This document shows positions 18,230 through 27,910 of a stretch of 64,000 nt of DNA, one piece after another. Source of the DNA: Syntrophomonas sp. UBA5314 (GTDB taxonomy: Bacteria > Bacillota > Syntrophomonadia > Syntrophomonadales > Syntrophomonadaceae). Within the stretch, counting starts at the first letter, position 1. Each line of letters begins with the position of its first letter. The stretch is taken from assembly GCA_002410325.1 (NCBI GenBank), contig DHRK01000018.1, positions 74,078-138,077 of the forward strand, written 5' to 3'. A program made the position numbers and the translations under genes. The notes below the pieces were generated by a model. That model had not been told where the DNA came from, made no database searches, and saw only the letters and a list, made by a program, of their open reading frames with translations.

Positions 18230-18991
18230 CTAGCCCGGTGCCGGCGGATAATCCTCTTCCCACTCAATGCTCAAAACCGCCAGGTCTCCCCGGTAGCATG
18301 CTTGCGTGTATTGAAGCAGCAGCCCGCTGGCAACCAGCGTGTTGTCAACCCTGAGAACCGGAGTGCCGGGATTGATCTGTAAAAGGCGGGCTTCATCTTC
18401 CCTGGGGAAGCCCGCTTTAAAGGTGCTTTTTCGACGGCGGGGCTGCATTTGATAGTGCTTATGGTAGACTTCAAAGAGCGAAGCGGCTGAGGATAGCTGC
18501 TGGTCCAGATCGGGCAGGAGCTTGACCGGGCTGTAATTGTCCGAAAGGAGAAAGGGCTTTCCATCGACCTTGCGCAGTATTCTAAAATGAAAGACCGGCT
18601 CCCCGGGAGCCATCATCAGAGCCCGGGAGGCATGACCAGGAGCGGGAGTCTGTTCACAAAAGAGCATCCGGTTATCGGGCCTTTTGCCGGCCTGGCGGAC
18701 GTTATCGGTAAAGCGGTTTTCCGGCGACAACTTATACTCCAGGAAATCAACCGTGGATTTGGCGACAAATGTGCCGCGTCCTTTCACCTTGAGCAGGGCC
18801 CCACGAACGCATAAATAGTCCACCGCCTGCCGTACAGTGTGCCGGTTCAAGTGGCACATACGGCTCATTTCAATTTCCGATGGAATTTTTTCACCCTCCG
18901 ACCACAGCCTGGAGTTGATTTTCTCCTCTATCAAACTGGCCAGTTGAAGGTAATAGGGAATCCCGATTTCTTTATTGATCAAAACCGCCAC
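18230..18991 (-). CDS. phnF: GntR/HutC-family regulator of the phosphonate operon
   Basis: The 253-residue protein has an N-terminal GntR winged helix (IPYYLQLASLIEEKI, then MSRMCHLNRHTVRQAVDYL) and a UTRA ligand domain ending GDLAVLSIEWEED. It is the first gene of the phn operon, so autoregulation is likely. The listed start is GTG 18991; a TTG at 18982 has better spacing from AGGGGTG and may be the real one. A HutC-type palindrome lies 29 bases upstream. The effector is unknown. Confidence 0.88.
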   Translation of the reverse strand: MAVLINKEIGIPYYLQLASLIEEKINSRLWSEGEKIPSEIEMSRMCHLNRHTVRQAVDYLCVRGALLKVKGRGTFVAKSTVDFLEYKLSPENRFTDNVRQAGKRPDNRMLFCEQTPAPGHASRALMMAPGEPVFHFRILRKVDGKPFLLSDNYSPVKLLPDLDQQLSSAASLFEVYHKHYQMQPRRRKSTFKAGFPREDEARLLQINPGTPVLRVDNTLVASGLLLQYTQACYRGDLAVLSIEWEEDYPPAPG

Positions 18992-19019
18992 CCCTTATCC
19001 GATACATGAAAGGGTTAGA

Positions 19020-19029
19020 TGTCTAGACA
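19020..19029. promoter_or_regulatory. Putative PhnF operator
   Basis: TGTCTAGACA is a perfect 10-base palindrome just upstream of phnF. GTCTAGAC is the core recognised by several HutC-type GntR regulators such as DasR. Its position fits autorepression of the operon. The rest of the gap to 19415 holds two weaker hairpins (TAAGGC/GCCTTA near 19112-19130 and GGGCC/GGCCC near 19220) and no gene that I can support. Confidence 0.6.
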
Positions 19030-19415
19030 AGTTCCTCTAAATACAAATCCCGCTCGGAATGAGCAGGACTAAAAGGATATATCTTGTTGTCACTATATTA
19101 AATCCGAATTCTTAAGGCGGGTTCAGCCTTATATATATTTTCTCTTACCTTATTGTAAATATTTTGTAATCACTTTATTTTAAATGATTACGGCGCAGGG
19201 GACCGCTAAAGAAAAGCAGGGCCTTTTCGGCCCTATTCCTGTATTTACCCCTTATTGCGGTATATTTCGGGAGGCTTGCTAAACCAGGTTGTCTGAAGAC
19301 AATAGGCAGGCTTGGCTGGTGATCCGGTTCAATAGATGCCATCAACATATGCATCTATATTTGACTTGCAGGCGCCGCCAATTTTATGATAATCATATTC
19401 CTGTTCCAAGTGTTC

Positions 19416-19631
19416 TTAGAGCCAGGGAATCTTATCCGCATCATCTCCGCGCAAAATAGGCAGCAGCTTTGCATACAAGGGCTTGGGCACCTCTTTCAGC
19501 TTCATGCCGTCAATCTTAAATATCCGGCTCGGGCTGATCCTCAGCCGGGCCGCCAGTTCCTTGGCCGTATATCCCTGGTTTTTGCGGAGTTCTTTTACGG
19601 TTTTGTTTCTCGATCGGAAGCTAAAAAACAT
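19416..19631 (-). CDS. Small helix-turn-helix protein
   Basis: This is a 71-residue protein from ATG 19631 (MFFSFRSRNKTVKEL). The middle part, LRKNQGYTAKELAARLRISPSRIFKIDGMKL, is a clear helix-turn-helix, and the C-terminus ends RGDDADKIPWL. GGGGATAGGG precedes the ATG. The frame extends 26 codons further upstream without a good ribosome binding site. I recall similar short proteins in clostridia but know no function for them. It is monocistronic. Confidence 0.65.
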   Translation of the reverse strand: MFFSFRSRNKTVKELRKNQGYTAKELAARLRISPSRIFKIDGMKLKEVPKPLYAKLLPILRGDDADKIPWL

Positions 19632-20051
19632 AACCCTATCCCCATAAACATTTAATCTTACCAGTGAATACATCAACCCGCGACCGATTCTTACACTCAG
19701 CCGGCGCAACGGTTTTCTCGGTTGGGTTACGGATTAGCATCAGTTTTCCGGGGCTGATTATTGTCAGACCTGCATCAAGTTTCTGTTTCTGATATTTAAT
19801 ATTATATTATGACAATTGCCGCCGAGCATTCCCTTTCTTACAACACGTATAGGCGCTCAATGCTTCCACCCGTTTCATATATTAGCGTAAAGCTCGCTCC
19901 ATTTGTTATATTTTGTATATAATTACATTATTGTCTATTGCCATGCGCCATTTTCCGTCGCTGTTATCCGGGCTTATTCGACTATAGCTTTCGGTTATAT
20001 ATGCTAAATTGTTATAAAATCAATATTGGTTTTTTCAAGGAGGGATACTTA
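19632..20051. other. Intergenic region between divergent genes
   Basis: This AT-rich 420-base gap lies between the small HTH gene and the histidine kinase. I see no gene or convincing structured element in it. A TATAAT-like box occurs near 19918, but its -35 partner is poor. Confidence 0.35.
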
Positions 20052-21974
20052 TTGCTCGATGAACAAACCAGTAATGAAGTTCTCTTATGTGAGCTTTTAA
20101 CCCTGCGGCGGCGCAATAGCGAGCTGGAATCCCGTCTGCTCGAATACTCCGCCCGCACATCGGATTTCCATGCTAAAACCTGCGAAATTTTGGACAATAT
20201 CACCGACGCCTTTCTCTCCCTGGATGAAAACCTATGCTATCAATACCTCAATAAAACCGCCGAGCAGATGTTTGGACCCAAAAATGATCTGATAGGCCGC
20301 TATTTACCGGATGTGTTTCCCGGCGTAAACAAAAAAGCTCTACGAATGTACCGCCAGGTATTAAAGACCGGGATTCCTATGAAGAGAGAAATATACTCCC
20401 CGGTCTTTAACAAAATGCTGGAGATCAGCACCTACCCGGCTGGATCAGGCATTTACATATACATCAGAGATTTAACCCAGCAAAGGAAGCATATCTTGGA
20501 ACTGCAAAAGGCCAATTTTGCCTTTGTTCAAGAAGCCGAGCGCCGGGAATTGGCGGAAAAAGAGCTAAAGATTTTTTTCCGCCTTTCCGAAGACATCTTT
20601 TTTTACCGCTCCTATGACGGCCATATACTGCGGGCCAATTCGGCCCTGGCACGGACCCTGGGCTATGCTGATGAAGAATTTTTCCCCCTGGTTAAAAACC
20701 CGAACAACAATCCGATCAACATTCACCCGGAAGACATACTGCCAGTGCGGGAAATAACCGATGAACTCAAGCAAAAGGGCGGACGAACCAGCTTCAACTG
20801 CCGGCATGTATGCAAGAACGGCGCTTTCCGATGGGTTTCCTGGAACTCGGTAGCCGATCCTGTAGAGCGTTTGATATTTTCGGTAGGACGCGACATAACC
20901 GAGAGCATGCAGGCCGAGGAAGTGTTGCGCTTATCGGAAGAGAAATTTTCCCGGACCTTTCACGAAAGCCAGGCCATCATGGCCATTTACAACATTAAAG
21001 ACAATTGCTTTGTTGAAGTGAATCGGAGGCTTATCGAGGTATCAGGCTACCGCCGGGAGGAAATTATCGGCAGGTCCCACGACTTTTTATGGGTGGATCC
21101 CATAGACCGGGAGAACGCCTTAAAACAGATCTACCGATTTGGCTATATTGAAAATTTCGAATACCGGTACAAGAAGAAGTCTGGAGAGATCGGGTACATA
21201 ATAATTTCAGTCAACAGCTTGAACATTGAAGGAAGCGATTATCTGATTGCCTCCGGCATTGATGTTACCGAATTAAAGCGTTACCAGCAAGAAATGGCCC
21301 GCCTCGATCGTTTAAATCTTATCGGAGAAATGGCGGCCAGCCTGGGGCATGAAATAAGGAATCCCCTGACCGCCATACGCGGTTTCCTGCAGATGATCGG
21401 CAATAAAGCGGAATATGATAAGGATCGGGTATTTTTCGACCTCATGATTGAAGAACTGGACCGGGCCAACGGCATCATCAGCGAATATCTGGGCATGGCC
21501 AAAGACAAGCGGGTTGACCTGCAGCTCAAGGCCCTGGATCAGGTTGTCATATCGCTCTATCCGATGATCCTGTCCAATGCCAATCAGAATGAGATCATGG
21601 TCAGACTGGAAATCAGCAAGGTGCCCCAGGCACTGGTGGATGAAATGGAGATCCGTCAGTTGATCCTCAACATGGCCCGCAATGCCCTGGAAGCCATGTC
21701 CGAAGGGGGCGTCCTGACTATAGGCACCCGCTTGGAGGAAGGCAAAATCGTGCTGTTTATTGAAGATGAGGGCTGCGGTTTAGCTCCTGAAATACAGGAC
21801 AAGCTGGGCACTCCCTTTGTGACCACCCGGGAAAAGGGAACCGGTCTGGGCCTGGCTGTCTGTTACAGCATTGCCGCCCGTCACCAAGCTAAAATTGATT
21901 ATGAAACCAGTTCCCAGGGAACCACCTTCAACATAAGATTTCCCATCCCCACCGAACAGCTTACGCTGGTTTAA
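20052..21974 (+). CDS. Orphan PAS sensor histidine kinase (sporulation-kinase type)
   Basis: The protein is 640 residues from TTG 20052, which AAGGAGGG precedes by 7 bases. An in-frame ATG at 19938 has no ribosome binding site. A short coiled coil is followed by three PAS/PAC domains (about 40-150, 180-295 and 300-415). A HisKA domain follows with phospho-accepting His433 in LGHEIRNPLTAIRGFLQM. The HATPase domain has the N box LNMARNALEAM, EDEGCGLAPE and GTGLGLAV. No membrane span or response regulator is present, which is typical of orphan kinases feeding the Spo0A phosphorelay. The signal is unknown. Confidence 0.85.
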   Translation: MLDEQTSNEVLLCELLTLRRRNSELESRLLEYSARTSDFHAKTCEILDNITDAFLSLDENLCYQYLNKTAEQMFGPKNDLIGRYLPDVFPGVNKKALRMYRQVLKTGIPMKREIYSPVFNKMLEISTYPAGSGIYIYIRDLTQQRKHILELQKANFAFVQEAERRELAEKELKIFFRLSEDIFFYRSYDGHILRANSALARTLGYADEEFFPLVKNPNNNPINIHPEDILPVREITDELKQKGGRTSFNCRHVCKNGAFRWVSWNSVADPVERLIFSVGRDITESMQAEEVLRLSEEKFSRTFHESQAIMAIYNIKDNCFVEVNRRLIEVSGYRREEIIGRSHDFLWVDPIDRENALKQIYRFGYIENFEYRYKKKSGEIGYIIISVNSLNIEGSDYLIASGIDVTELKRYQQEMARLDRLNLIGEMAASLGHEIRNPLTAIRGFLQMIGNKAEYDKDRVFFDLMIEELDRANGIISEYLGMAKDKRVDLQLKALDQVVISLYPMILSNANQNEIMVRLEISKVPQALVDEMEIRQLILNMARNALEAMSEGGVLTIGTRLEEGKIVLFIEDEGCGLAPEIQDKLGTPFVTTREKGTGLGLAVCYSIAARHQAKIDYETSSQGTTFNIRFPIPTEQLTLV

Positions 21975-21990
21975 TCCGGCGCACAAAGGG

Positions 21991-22015
21991 AGAGGGGGGG
22001 CTGACGCCCCCCTCT
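21991..22015. terminator. Hairpin at convergent gene ends
   Basis: AGAGGGGGG (21991-21999) pairs with CCCCCCTCT (22007-22015). It follows the kinase stop by 16 bases. There is no T-run, so termination efficiency is uncertain. Confidence 0.5.
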
Positions 22016-22033
22016 ATGGTAAGGAGATCAAAG

Positions 22034-22055
22034 CTCAAGGGCTTAGACCCTTGAG
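22034..22055 (-). terminator. Hairpin downstream of fdhC-like gene
   Basis: CTCAAGGG (22034-22041) pairs with CCCTTGAG (22048-22055). On the minus strand it follows the transporter gene and is followed by a short T-containing run, so it is a plausible terminator for the formate dehydrogenase operon. Confidence 0.5.
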
Positions 22056-22069
22056 AAAACTGATTTCAT

Positions 22070-23005
22070 TTAGGCTTTTACGCTCTGGCTGGCGGCTTTC
22101 TGGGGCTTGATGTAGCTGTACCAGTAGATGCCCGCCACGAATATGGCTCCACCCACGATGTTCCCCAGGGTGACCGGAACCAGGTTCTTTACCATGAAGT
22201 TGCCCCAGGTCAGGGGGGCCAATGAGGCTTTGTAGCTGGCTATAGCGGCCGCTGCGGCATCGGGCGCCATTGCTGCGGTAACCGTCGCCTGCGCCGCGAA
22301 GTCTACGATGCCCGGAATGTGCGAGCAGAGAATCCCCATCGGGATAAAGAACATGTTGGCTACGCTATGCTCGAAGCCGCTGGCTACGAAGGCCATGATC
22401 GGGAAGAAGATTCCGAATACTTTGCCCACCACGTCTTTGCTGGCCAGAGCCAACCAGACCGCCATGCATACCAGCCAGTTACAGAGGATGGCCCGGCAGA
22501 AGGCCGACATCCAGGTCAATTTCACTTTGCCCAGGGCTACCGCGATAGCCTTGGCTCCTACCGCCCCGTTGAATAAACCCACTGCGGCCGTTTTATCAAA
22601 GAATCCATAAAATCCGCCGGCAATGATATATACCAGCAGGAGCGAGCCGATAAAGTTGGCGCACCATACGATAACCCAGTTCTTTAACAGGTCGCCCCAG
22701 GTGTTGTTGCCGTTTAAGGCTCCGATCATCATGAACATGTTGTTGCCGGTGAAGAGTTCCGCTCCTCCGATTACCACCAGCATCAGGCCGGTGCTGAACA
22801 CCGCCCCGAACAGGAACTGGCCGAAGCCGTTGCCCAGGTATTTGGGCAGGTCATTGCTTACTACCGTTGCCAGGTTGGCGCCGAATCCGATGTAGGCGCC
22901 GGCCAGTATCCCCAGTACGATCAACTGTCCAAGAGACAGCGTGCTTTTCTTTCCGCCGGCTCCGCATGCCGCTGTCGCGACTTCTCCAGGAGCTAAGAAA
23001 TTCAT
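22070..23005 (-). CDS. fdhC: Formate/nitrite transporter (FdhC/FocA family)
   Basis: The 311-residue membrane protein has six hydrophobic spans and the FNT signatures GAYIGFGANL, GGAELFTGNN and ASGFEHSVANMFFIP. FNT proteins are pentameric channels for formate, nitrite or related anions. As the last gene of the formate dehydrogenase operon it should export the formate made during butyrate oxidation, or import formate. GAAAGGATG precedes the ATG. Anion specificity is inferred from context. Confidence 0.88.
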   Translation of the reverse strand: MNFLAPGEVATAACGAGGKKSTLSLGQLIVLGILAGAYIGFGANLATVVSNDLPKYLGNGFGQFLFGAVFSTGLMLVVIGGAELFTGNNMFMMIGALNGNNTWGDLLKNWVIVWCANFIGSLLLVYIIAGGFYGFFDKTAAVGLFNGAVGAKAIAVALGKVKLTWMSAFCRAILCNWLVCMAVWLALASKDVVGKVFGIFFPIMAFVASGFEHSVANMFFIPMGILCSHIPGIVDFAAQATVTAAMAPDAAAAAIASYKASLAPLTWGNFMVKNLVPVTLGNIVGGAIFVAGIYWYSYIKPQKAASQSVKA

Positions 23006-23108
23006 TATTAATCATCCTTTCATCGATCAAAATGTTTTGGTTGCCATCAAGCCCTGGCTTGAGACCTTCATCGGTGAATGACTAAACCCCAAATGTCTCA
23101 CCGTCTAT

Positions 23109-25814
23109 TTAAGATATTTTTTCTAATCGGGCTGCCGACACCTTGTATTCGGGAATACCCGCCACCGGGTCCAGCGACTCAGGGGCGGAATTGGTCAACA
23201 AGTTGGCGGCCGCTTCACTGAAATGGAAATAGGTGAATATAACGTTTTCGGATATAAAATCAACCACATGAGCACTCACTTCGATGTGCCCTCGCCGGGT
23301 AATCACTCGCACCTTATCTCCGTCGGCTATGCCCATTTTCGCCGCCAGAGCCGGATTGAGCTGCACTTCATTGGCCGGTTGAATGGCGTGCAGGCCAGAC
23401 GAGCGGCGGGTCATGGTGCCGGTGTGATAGTGATACAGGCTGCGTCCGGTAGTAAGAATCAAGGGGTATTCAGCATCTGGCAGCTCGGCCGCCTCTCTAA
23501 ATTCTATGGCGCTGAACAGGCCCAGGCCCCTGCTGAACTGAGCCCCGTGCAAGACCGGCGTTCCGGGATGGTCTTCGCTGGGACAAGGCCACTGCAAGCC
23601 GGCTTCCTCCAACCGGGCATAGGTCATTCCGGCATAGGAAGGGGCTACGGTCCTGATTTCTTCAAATATCTCTTCCACCGAATTGTAATTCATGGGATAT
23701 CCCAGCCGGTTGGAAAGTTCGCAGATGATCTGCCAGTCGGGCCGTGCGTCGCCGCGCGGGCTGATGGCCTGGCGGATGCGCTGTACCCGGCGCTCGGTAT
23801 TGGAGAAGGTCCCATCCTTTTCGGCAAAGCTGACACCGGGGAATACTACATCCGCTTTCTGGGCGGTCTCAGTCAGGAAGATGTCCTGCACCATGAGGAA
23901 GTCCAGTTCCTCAAGGGCTTCTTCAACGTGTCCCAGATCCGGATCGCTGACCATGGGATTCTCACCAAACACTATCAGTCCTTTCAAGTCACCATGGTGA
24001 GCCTTGTTGATGGCTGCGGTGACAGTCAGACCGTTGTCGGGTGAAAGCTTTACACCCCAGGCTTTCTCGAATTTCTCCCGGACCGCCTCGTTGCTGACCT
24101 GCTGATAAGCCGGATAGGTAACCGGTAATGCGCCCATATCGCAGGCTCCCTGCACATTGTTTTGTCCGCGCAACGGGTTGACCCCGGTGCCCGGCCGGCC
24201 AATATTGCCGGTCAACATAGCCAGGTTGCAGATGCTTTTTACGTTGTCGGTTCCGGTGCTGTGTTGAGTAAGTCCCATTGCGTAGCAGATTGAGCCCCGC
24301 TCCACACTGGCATAAAGCCGTGCTGCTTTTTTAATCTCTTCAGCTGGCACCCCGGTGATCTTTTCAACCACCCCGGGAGTGTATTGGGCTGCTACTTCGG
24401 CCATAGCCGCATAGCCTTCGGTGCGGGTTTCGATGAATTCTTTGGCCAGCAGGCCTTCGTTTATAATGACGTTCATCATCCCATTGACCAGGGCTACGTC
24501 GGTGCCGGGCCTGAACTGCAGGTAGACATCGGCGATCTCGGCCAGTTCAATACGGCGCGGATCGGCTACAATCAATTTGGCACCGTTTTGGCGCACATTG
24601 CGCCTGATCTTGTACCCGATAACCGGATGGTTCTCGGTGGTGTTGGTTCCAATGAGGAAGATGCACTGGGCATCGTTTTGTAGCTCATTGATGGAGTTGG
24701 TCATGGCTCCACTCCCAAATGCTGCCCCCAGACCGGCGACAGTAACGGAGTGTCAGAGGCGGGCGCAGTGATCGACGTTGTTGGTGCCGATGGCTGCGCG
24801 CATTAATTTTTGAGCCAGATAGTTCTCCTCATTGCTGGCCCGGGCTGATGAAAACATGGCCAGGGAATCCGGGCCGTTCTGGCCTTTGATTTCCTTTAGG
24901 CGGTTGGCCGCAAAGTCCAGGGCTTCATCCCAACTGGCCGGGCGGAGTTCACCGTTTTCCCGGATAAGTGGAGTAGTGAGGCGTTCCGGGGAGTCGATAA
25001 AGTCCCATCCGAAACGGCCCTTGACGCACAGGGCGCCTTTATTGACCGGACTTGAAGCCGTATCGCGCATCGAGCTGACCCCCACCACCCGGTCGTCTTT
25101 AACATTAAGCTGCAGGGTGCAGCCGGTTCCGCAATAGGTGCAGGTAGTGGCCACCTTTTCCACCTGGTAGGGCTTGCCCTGGCCAGCTGAAATCTTACTG
25201 GTTAAAGCCCCCACCGGGCATACCATTACGCACTGCCCGCAAAACACACAGGTAGAGTCGGCCAGTTTCCCGTTGAAGACCGTGGATATCTTGGCATGGT
25301 GGCCGCGGTCTTCCAGGTTTATGGCCTGGGCTCCGGTAATTTCGTCACAGGCCCGGACACAGCGGGTGCACATAATGCACTTGTCATAGTCCCTTTCGAT
25401 AAAGGGATTCGGGTCGTCTTTATAGAAGTGCGGGCCTTCCCCGGCAAAGCGGGATTCCTTGACCCCATAGCGATAGCAGTATTCCTGCAGGCGGCAGTCC
25501 CCGTCTCTTTCGCAAACGTGGCATTCAAGTTTGTGGCGGGCCAGTAATAATTCCAACACGACTTTACGAGCTTCTACAGCCGCCGGGCTCTCGGTCTCGA
25601 TGACCAGGCCGTTTTCCACCGGCGAAACGCAAGAGGCCATGAGATTGCGGCGTCCCTGAGCTTCTACCACGCACATACGGCAGGACCCGGCCAGGCACAG
25701 ATCGGGATCGTAGCACAGGGTCGGAATATCCGCTCCGGCCGCTTGGCAGGCGTCCAGGAGCAGGGTGCCTTTAGGAACCTGTATGGCTTTTCCATTTATA
25801 GTAAGGCTGATCAT
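23109..25814 (-). CDS. fdhA: Formate dehydrogenase catalytic subunit, selenocysteine-containing
   Basis: This is one 901-residue protein read through an in-frame TGA at 24753-24755 (residue 354, context DHCARL-Sec-HS). The N-terminus is NuoG-like: a [2Fe-2S] domain (Cys34, 45, 48), a His-Cys4Fe-4S site (HVCERDGDC) and two ferredoxin clusters (CIMCTRC, CVFCGQC). A [4Fe-4S] motif CTYCGTGC and the molybdopterin domains follow. It oxidises formate or reduces CO2 with Mo or W bis-guanylate cofactor. A SECIS hairpin follows the TGA. The NuoE- and NuoF-like genes upstream make an NAD-linked complex likely. Annotation software would wrongly split this gene at the TGA. Confidence 0.93.
24722..24755 (-). 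promoter_or_regulatory. Bacterial SECIS element with UGA
   Basis: On the minus strand, exactly 18 bases separate the TGA from an apical GGTCT (24730-24734), the same distance and loop sequence as in E. coli fdhF. The stem is CTGTCGCC (24742-24735) with GGGGGCAG (24729-24722), with one mismatch and one wobble. This is the SelB-binding form of hairpin. Confidence 0.88.
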
Positions 25815-25839
25815 ACTCTATCCTCCCTTCCACAGAAAA

Positions 25840-27057
25840 TTACATCTTCTGCAGATATGCTGGCCGAAAATGTTTGATGGTTGATTCGATCGGAATCGGG
25901 GCTGCTTGTCCCAACCCGCAGAGAGCCGCTTTTTGCATAACCCTGGCCAGCAGGAGCAGCTTATCTATATCGGCCTCGTTTCCTTTACCGGAATTGAGCT
26001 TGTCCATCAATTCCCGGCAGCGGAAAGTTCCTTCCCGGCAAGGGTTGCACTTGCCGCAGGATTCATGTTCAAAAAATTTAGAGATGCGGGCCACCACATC
26101 CACGATATCTCTAGTTTCGTCCAGGACCAGTACTGCGCCGGAACCCAGGGCCGCGCCGATGGCTCCCATGGAATCAAAATCTATAGGCGTATCTAGATTT
26201 TCTTCCGGGATAAAGGCGCCCGAGGTGCCACCCACCTGAACCGCTTTGAACTTCTTGCCGCCCGGTATTCCCCCGCCCAGGTCATAGATCACTTCTCTCA
26301 GGGTGATGTCAGTGGGCACTTCAAAAAAGGTGCGCTTGTTTACGTCACCGGTCAGAGTGACTATTTTGGTCCCCGGGTATTGGGGTGCTCCGATTCCTGC
26401 AAACCAGGCGGCTCCGTTTACCAGGATGTAAGGCAGGCAGGCAAAAGTCTCCACGTTGTTTACCACCGTGGGGGCTTTCCACAGCCCTTCTACTCCCGGG
26501 AAGGGGGGCTTGAAGCGCGGCTCGCCCCGGTGCCCTTCAATAGATTCGATCAGAGCGGTTTCTTCGCCGCATACATAGGCGCCCGCACCCATGCGGACTT
26601 CTATGTCGAAGTCGCCCAGGGCGCCGCTTTCCTTGGCGCTGGCTATAGCCTGGCGCAGAAGTTCAACCACAAAGGGGTACTCCCCACGGCAGTAAATGTA
26701 GCCCTGGTTGGAGCCTATAGCCTGTCCGCAGATAGCCATGCCCTCCAGCAAAGCCTGCGCGTTGTTTTCACAGATAACCCGGTCCTTGTAGGTTCCTGGT
26801 TCTCCCTCGTCCAGATTGCACACCACATATTTGACCCTGGCGTCCTGGGGAACGAAGCTCCATTTCATCCCGGCGTTAAAACCAGCTCCCCCGCGTCCGC
26901 GCAAACCTGAATCTTTGACCTCCTGCAGCAATGCCTTCCGGTCCATCTGGCGAGCTTTTTCCAGTCCCTGGTAGCCGCCCACGGCAATATAATCAGCAGC
27001 CTTGGCGGGATCGATCTTCCCTGCATACTCCAGAAGAACAGGTCTTTGTTTGCTCAT
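25840..27057 (-). CDS. NADH-binding NuoF/HoxF-like subunit of formate dehydrogenase
   Basis: The 405-residue flavoprotein has the NADH/FMN motifs GLRGRGGAGFNAGMKW and GAGAYVCGEETALIESIEG. The C-terminal [4Fe-4S] site is ESCGKCNPCREGT plus CGLGQ. It lacks the thioredoxin-like N-terminal and ferredoxin C-terminal extensions of HydB-type subunits, as its length shows. It should carry electrons between NAD(H) and the FdhA clusters. GGAGG precedes ATG 27057. Whether the complex also bifurcates to ferredoxin cannot be seen. Confidence 0.9.
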   Translation of the reverse strand: MSKQRPVLLEYAGKIDPAKAADYIAVGGYQGLEKARQMDRKALLQEVKDSGLRGRGGAGFNAGMKWSFVPQDARVKYVVCNLDEGEPGTYKDRVICENNAQALLEGMAICGQAIGSNQGYIYCRGEYPFVVELLRQAIASAKESGALGDFDIEVRMGAGAYVCGEETALIESIEGHRGEPRFKPPFPGVEGLWKAPTVVNNVETFACLPYILVNGAAWFAGIGAPQYPGTKIVTLTGDVNKRTFFEVPTDITLREVIYDLGGGIPGGKKFKAVQVGGTSGAFIPEENLDTPIDFDSMGAIGAALGSGAVLVLDETRDIVDVVARISKFFEHESCGKCNPCREGTFRCRELMDKLNSGKGNEADIDKLLLLARVMQKAALCGLGQAAPIPIESTIKHFRPAYLQKM

Positions 27058-27072
27058 TCATATCCCTCCTCT

Positions 27073-27519
27073 CTACCTGTATTCCGCGAGTATTTTGTCA
27101 ACTGTCTCGGGAGTGACATTCTCGTACGGTTTGCTGTTAATGGTAATAATCGGGGTGGCCTGGCATTGGCCTACACACTCGGTCAATTCAAGGGTAAACT
27201 TGCCATCGGCCGTGGTCTCACCCATTTTAATTCCCAGTGCGTTTTCCAGCGCTTCAATCACCTTGTCTGCCCCGGCAATGTGGCAAGGGGCGCTTTCACA
27301 AATACGAATAACGTAAGTGCCCCTGGGGCCGACTTTGAGATACGAATAGAAGGTAGCAACTCCATAGGCCTCCGCCTGGGAGACTTTAAAAACCCGGGCC
27401 GCCTCAAGAAGGGCCTGTTCGGGAATGAAGTTATACTTCCGCTGTAAGGCATGATAGGCTTCAATTAAGCCTCCTGGAACATCCTTGTAAGCCTCAATGA
27501 TTTCCCTGTATTCCGACAT
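27073..27519 (-). CDS. NuoE-like [2Fe-2S] subunit of formate dehydrogenase
   Basis: The 148-residue thioredoxin-fold ferredoxin has its cluster cysteines in CESAPC and ECVGQC. It is the first gene of the operon, 15 bases before the NuoF-like gene, and AAGGAGGTGAT precedes its ATG. NuoE-type subunits pair with NuoF in NAD-linked dehydrogenases and hydrogenases. Confidence 0.9.
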   Translation of the reverse strand: MSEYREIIEAYKDVPGGLIEAYHALQRKYNFIPEQALLEAARVFKVSQAEAYGVATFYSYLKVGPRGTYVIRICESAPCHIAGADKVIEALENALGIKMGETTADGKFTLELTECVGQCQATPIITINSKPYENVTPETVDKILAEYR

Positions 27520-27750
27520 CTACGATATCACCTCCTTGCTTTTCCGGACGATCCACCCTGGCAACCCTCAATGGATCCAGAAAGCACATCCTACAATGCG
27601 GCTCCGACTGCTGCCCTTCCGGCGGGAAGAAAAGAATGGAGTCCCCCTTGACCCTAGACCGGACAACAGCTTGACAATATGCCGTCCCCCCTTTCCTTAA
27701 ATAATGCTCCTGGTCCTGTCTTTCTCTACAGGCGGGGCCACACGAGCAAC

Positions 27751-27773
27751 AAAAAACCTCCCTTGCAGGAGGT
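27751..27773 (-). terminator. Attenuator terminator in the formate dehydrogenase leader
   Basis: On the minus strand ACCTCC, a 6-base loop and GGAGGT are followed by a run of T residues (27755-27751). It lies about 230 bases before the NuoE-like gene and about 140 bases after the riboswitch-like aptamer, so it can act as the off state of that leader. Confidence 0.8.
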
Positions 27774-27853
27774 GGGATTACAAAGCTATAAGCCGGGCGC
27801 CGGGCAATGCTTTAGAGCTTATCCACAACCTGAAGAATCTAAAGTAAAAGCGT

Positions 27854-27910
27854 CATACAACTTACCCCTTTGAAAAATCGGCGTTTTAAGACGATGATGG
27901 CAGTTGTATG
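27854..27910 (-). promoter_or_regulatory. Candidate expression-platform stem
   Basis: CATACAACT on the minus strand (27910-27902) directly follows the 3' side of the aptamer closing helix and pairs with AGTTGTATG (27862-27854). Being adjacent to that helix, it is well placed to switch with ligand binding. A further 80 structured bases lie between it and the terminator. The region 28058-28490 upstream holds no gene that I can support. Confidence 0.5.

Noticed and set aside
23223..24044. 273-residue plus-strand frame
   Set aside because: Shadow of the formate dehydrogenase gene on the opposite strand.
24705..24755. Stop codon splitting formate dehydrogenase into two genes or a pseudogene
   Set aside because: The TGA lies at the catalytic Sec/Cys position, the frame is kept on both sides and a SECIS hairpin with correct spacing follows.
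27520..27750. Small genes between the attenuator and the NuoE-like gene
   Set aside because: The frames lack ribosome binding sites and are on the wrong strand for the operon.
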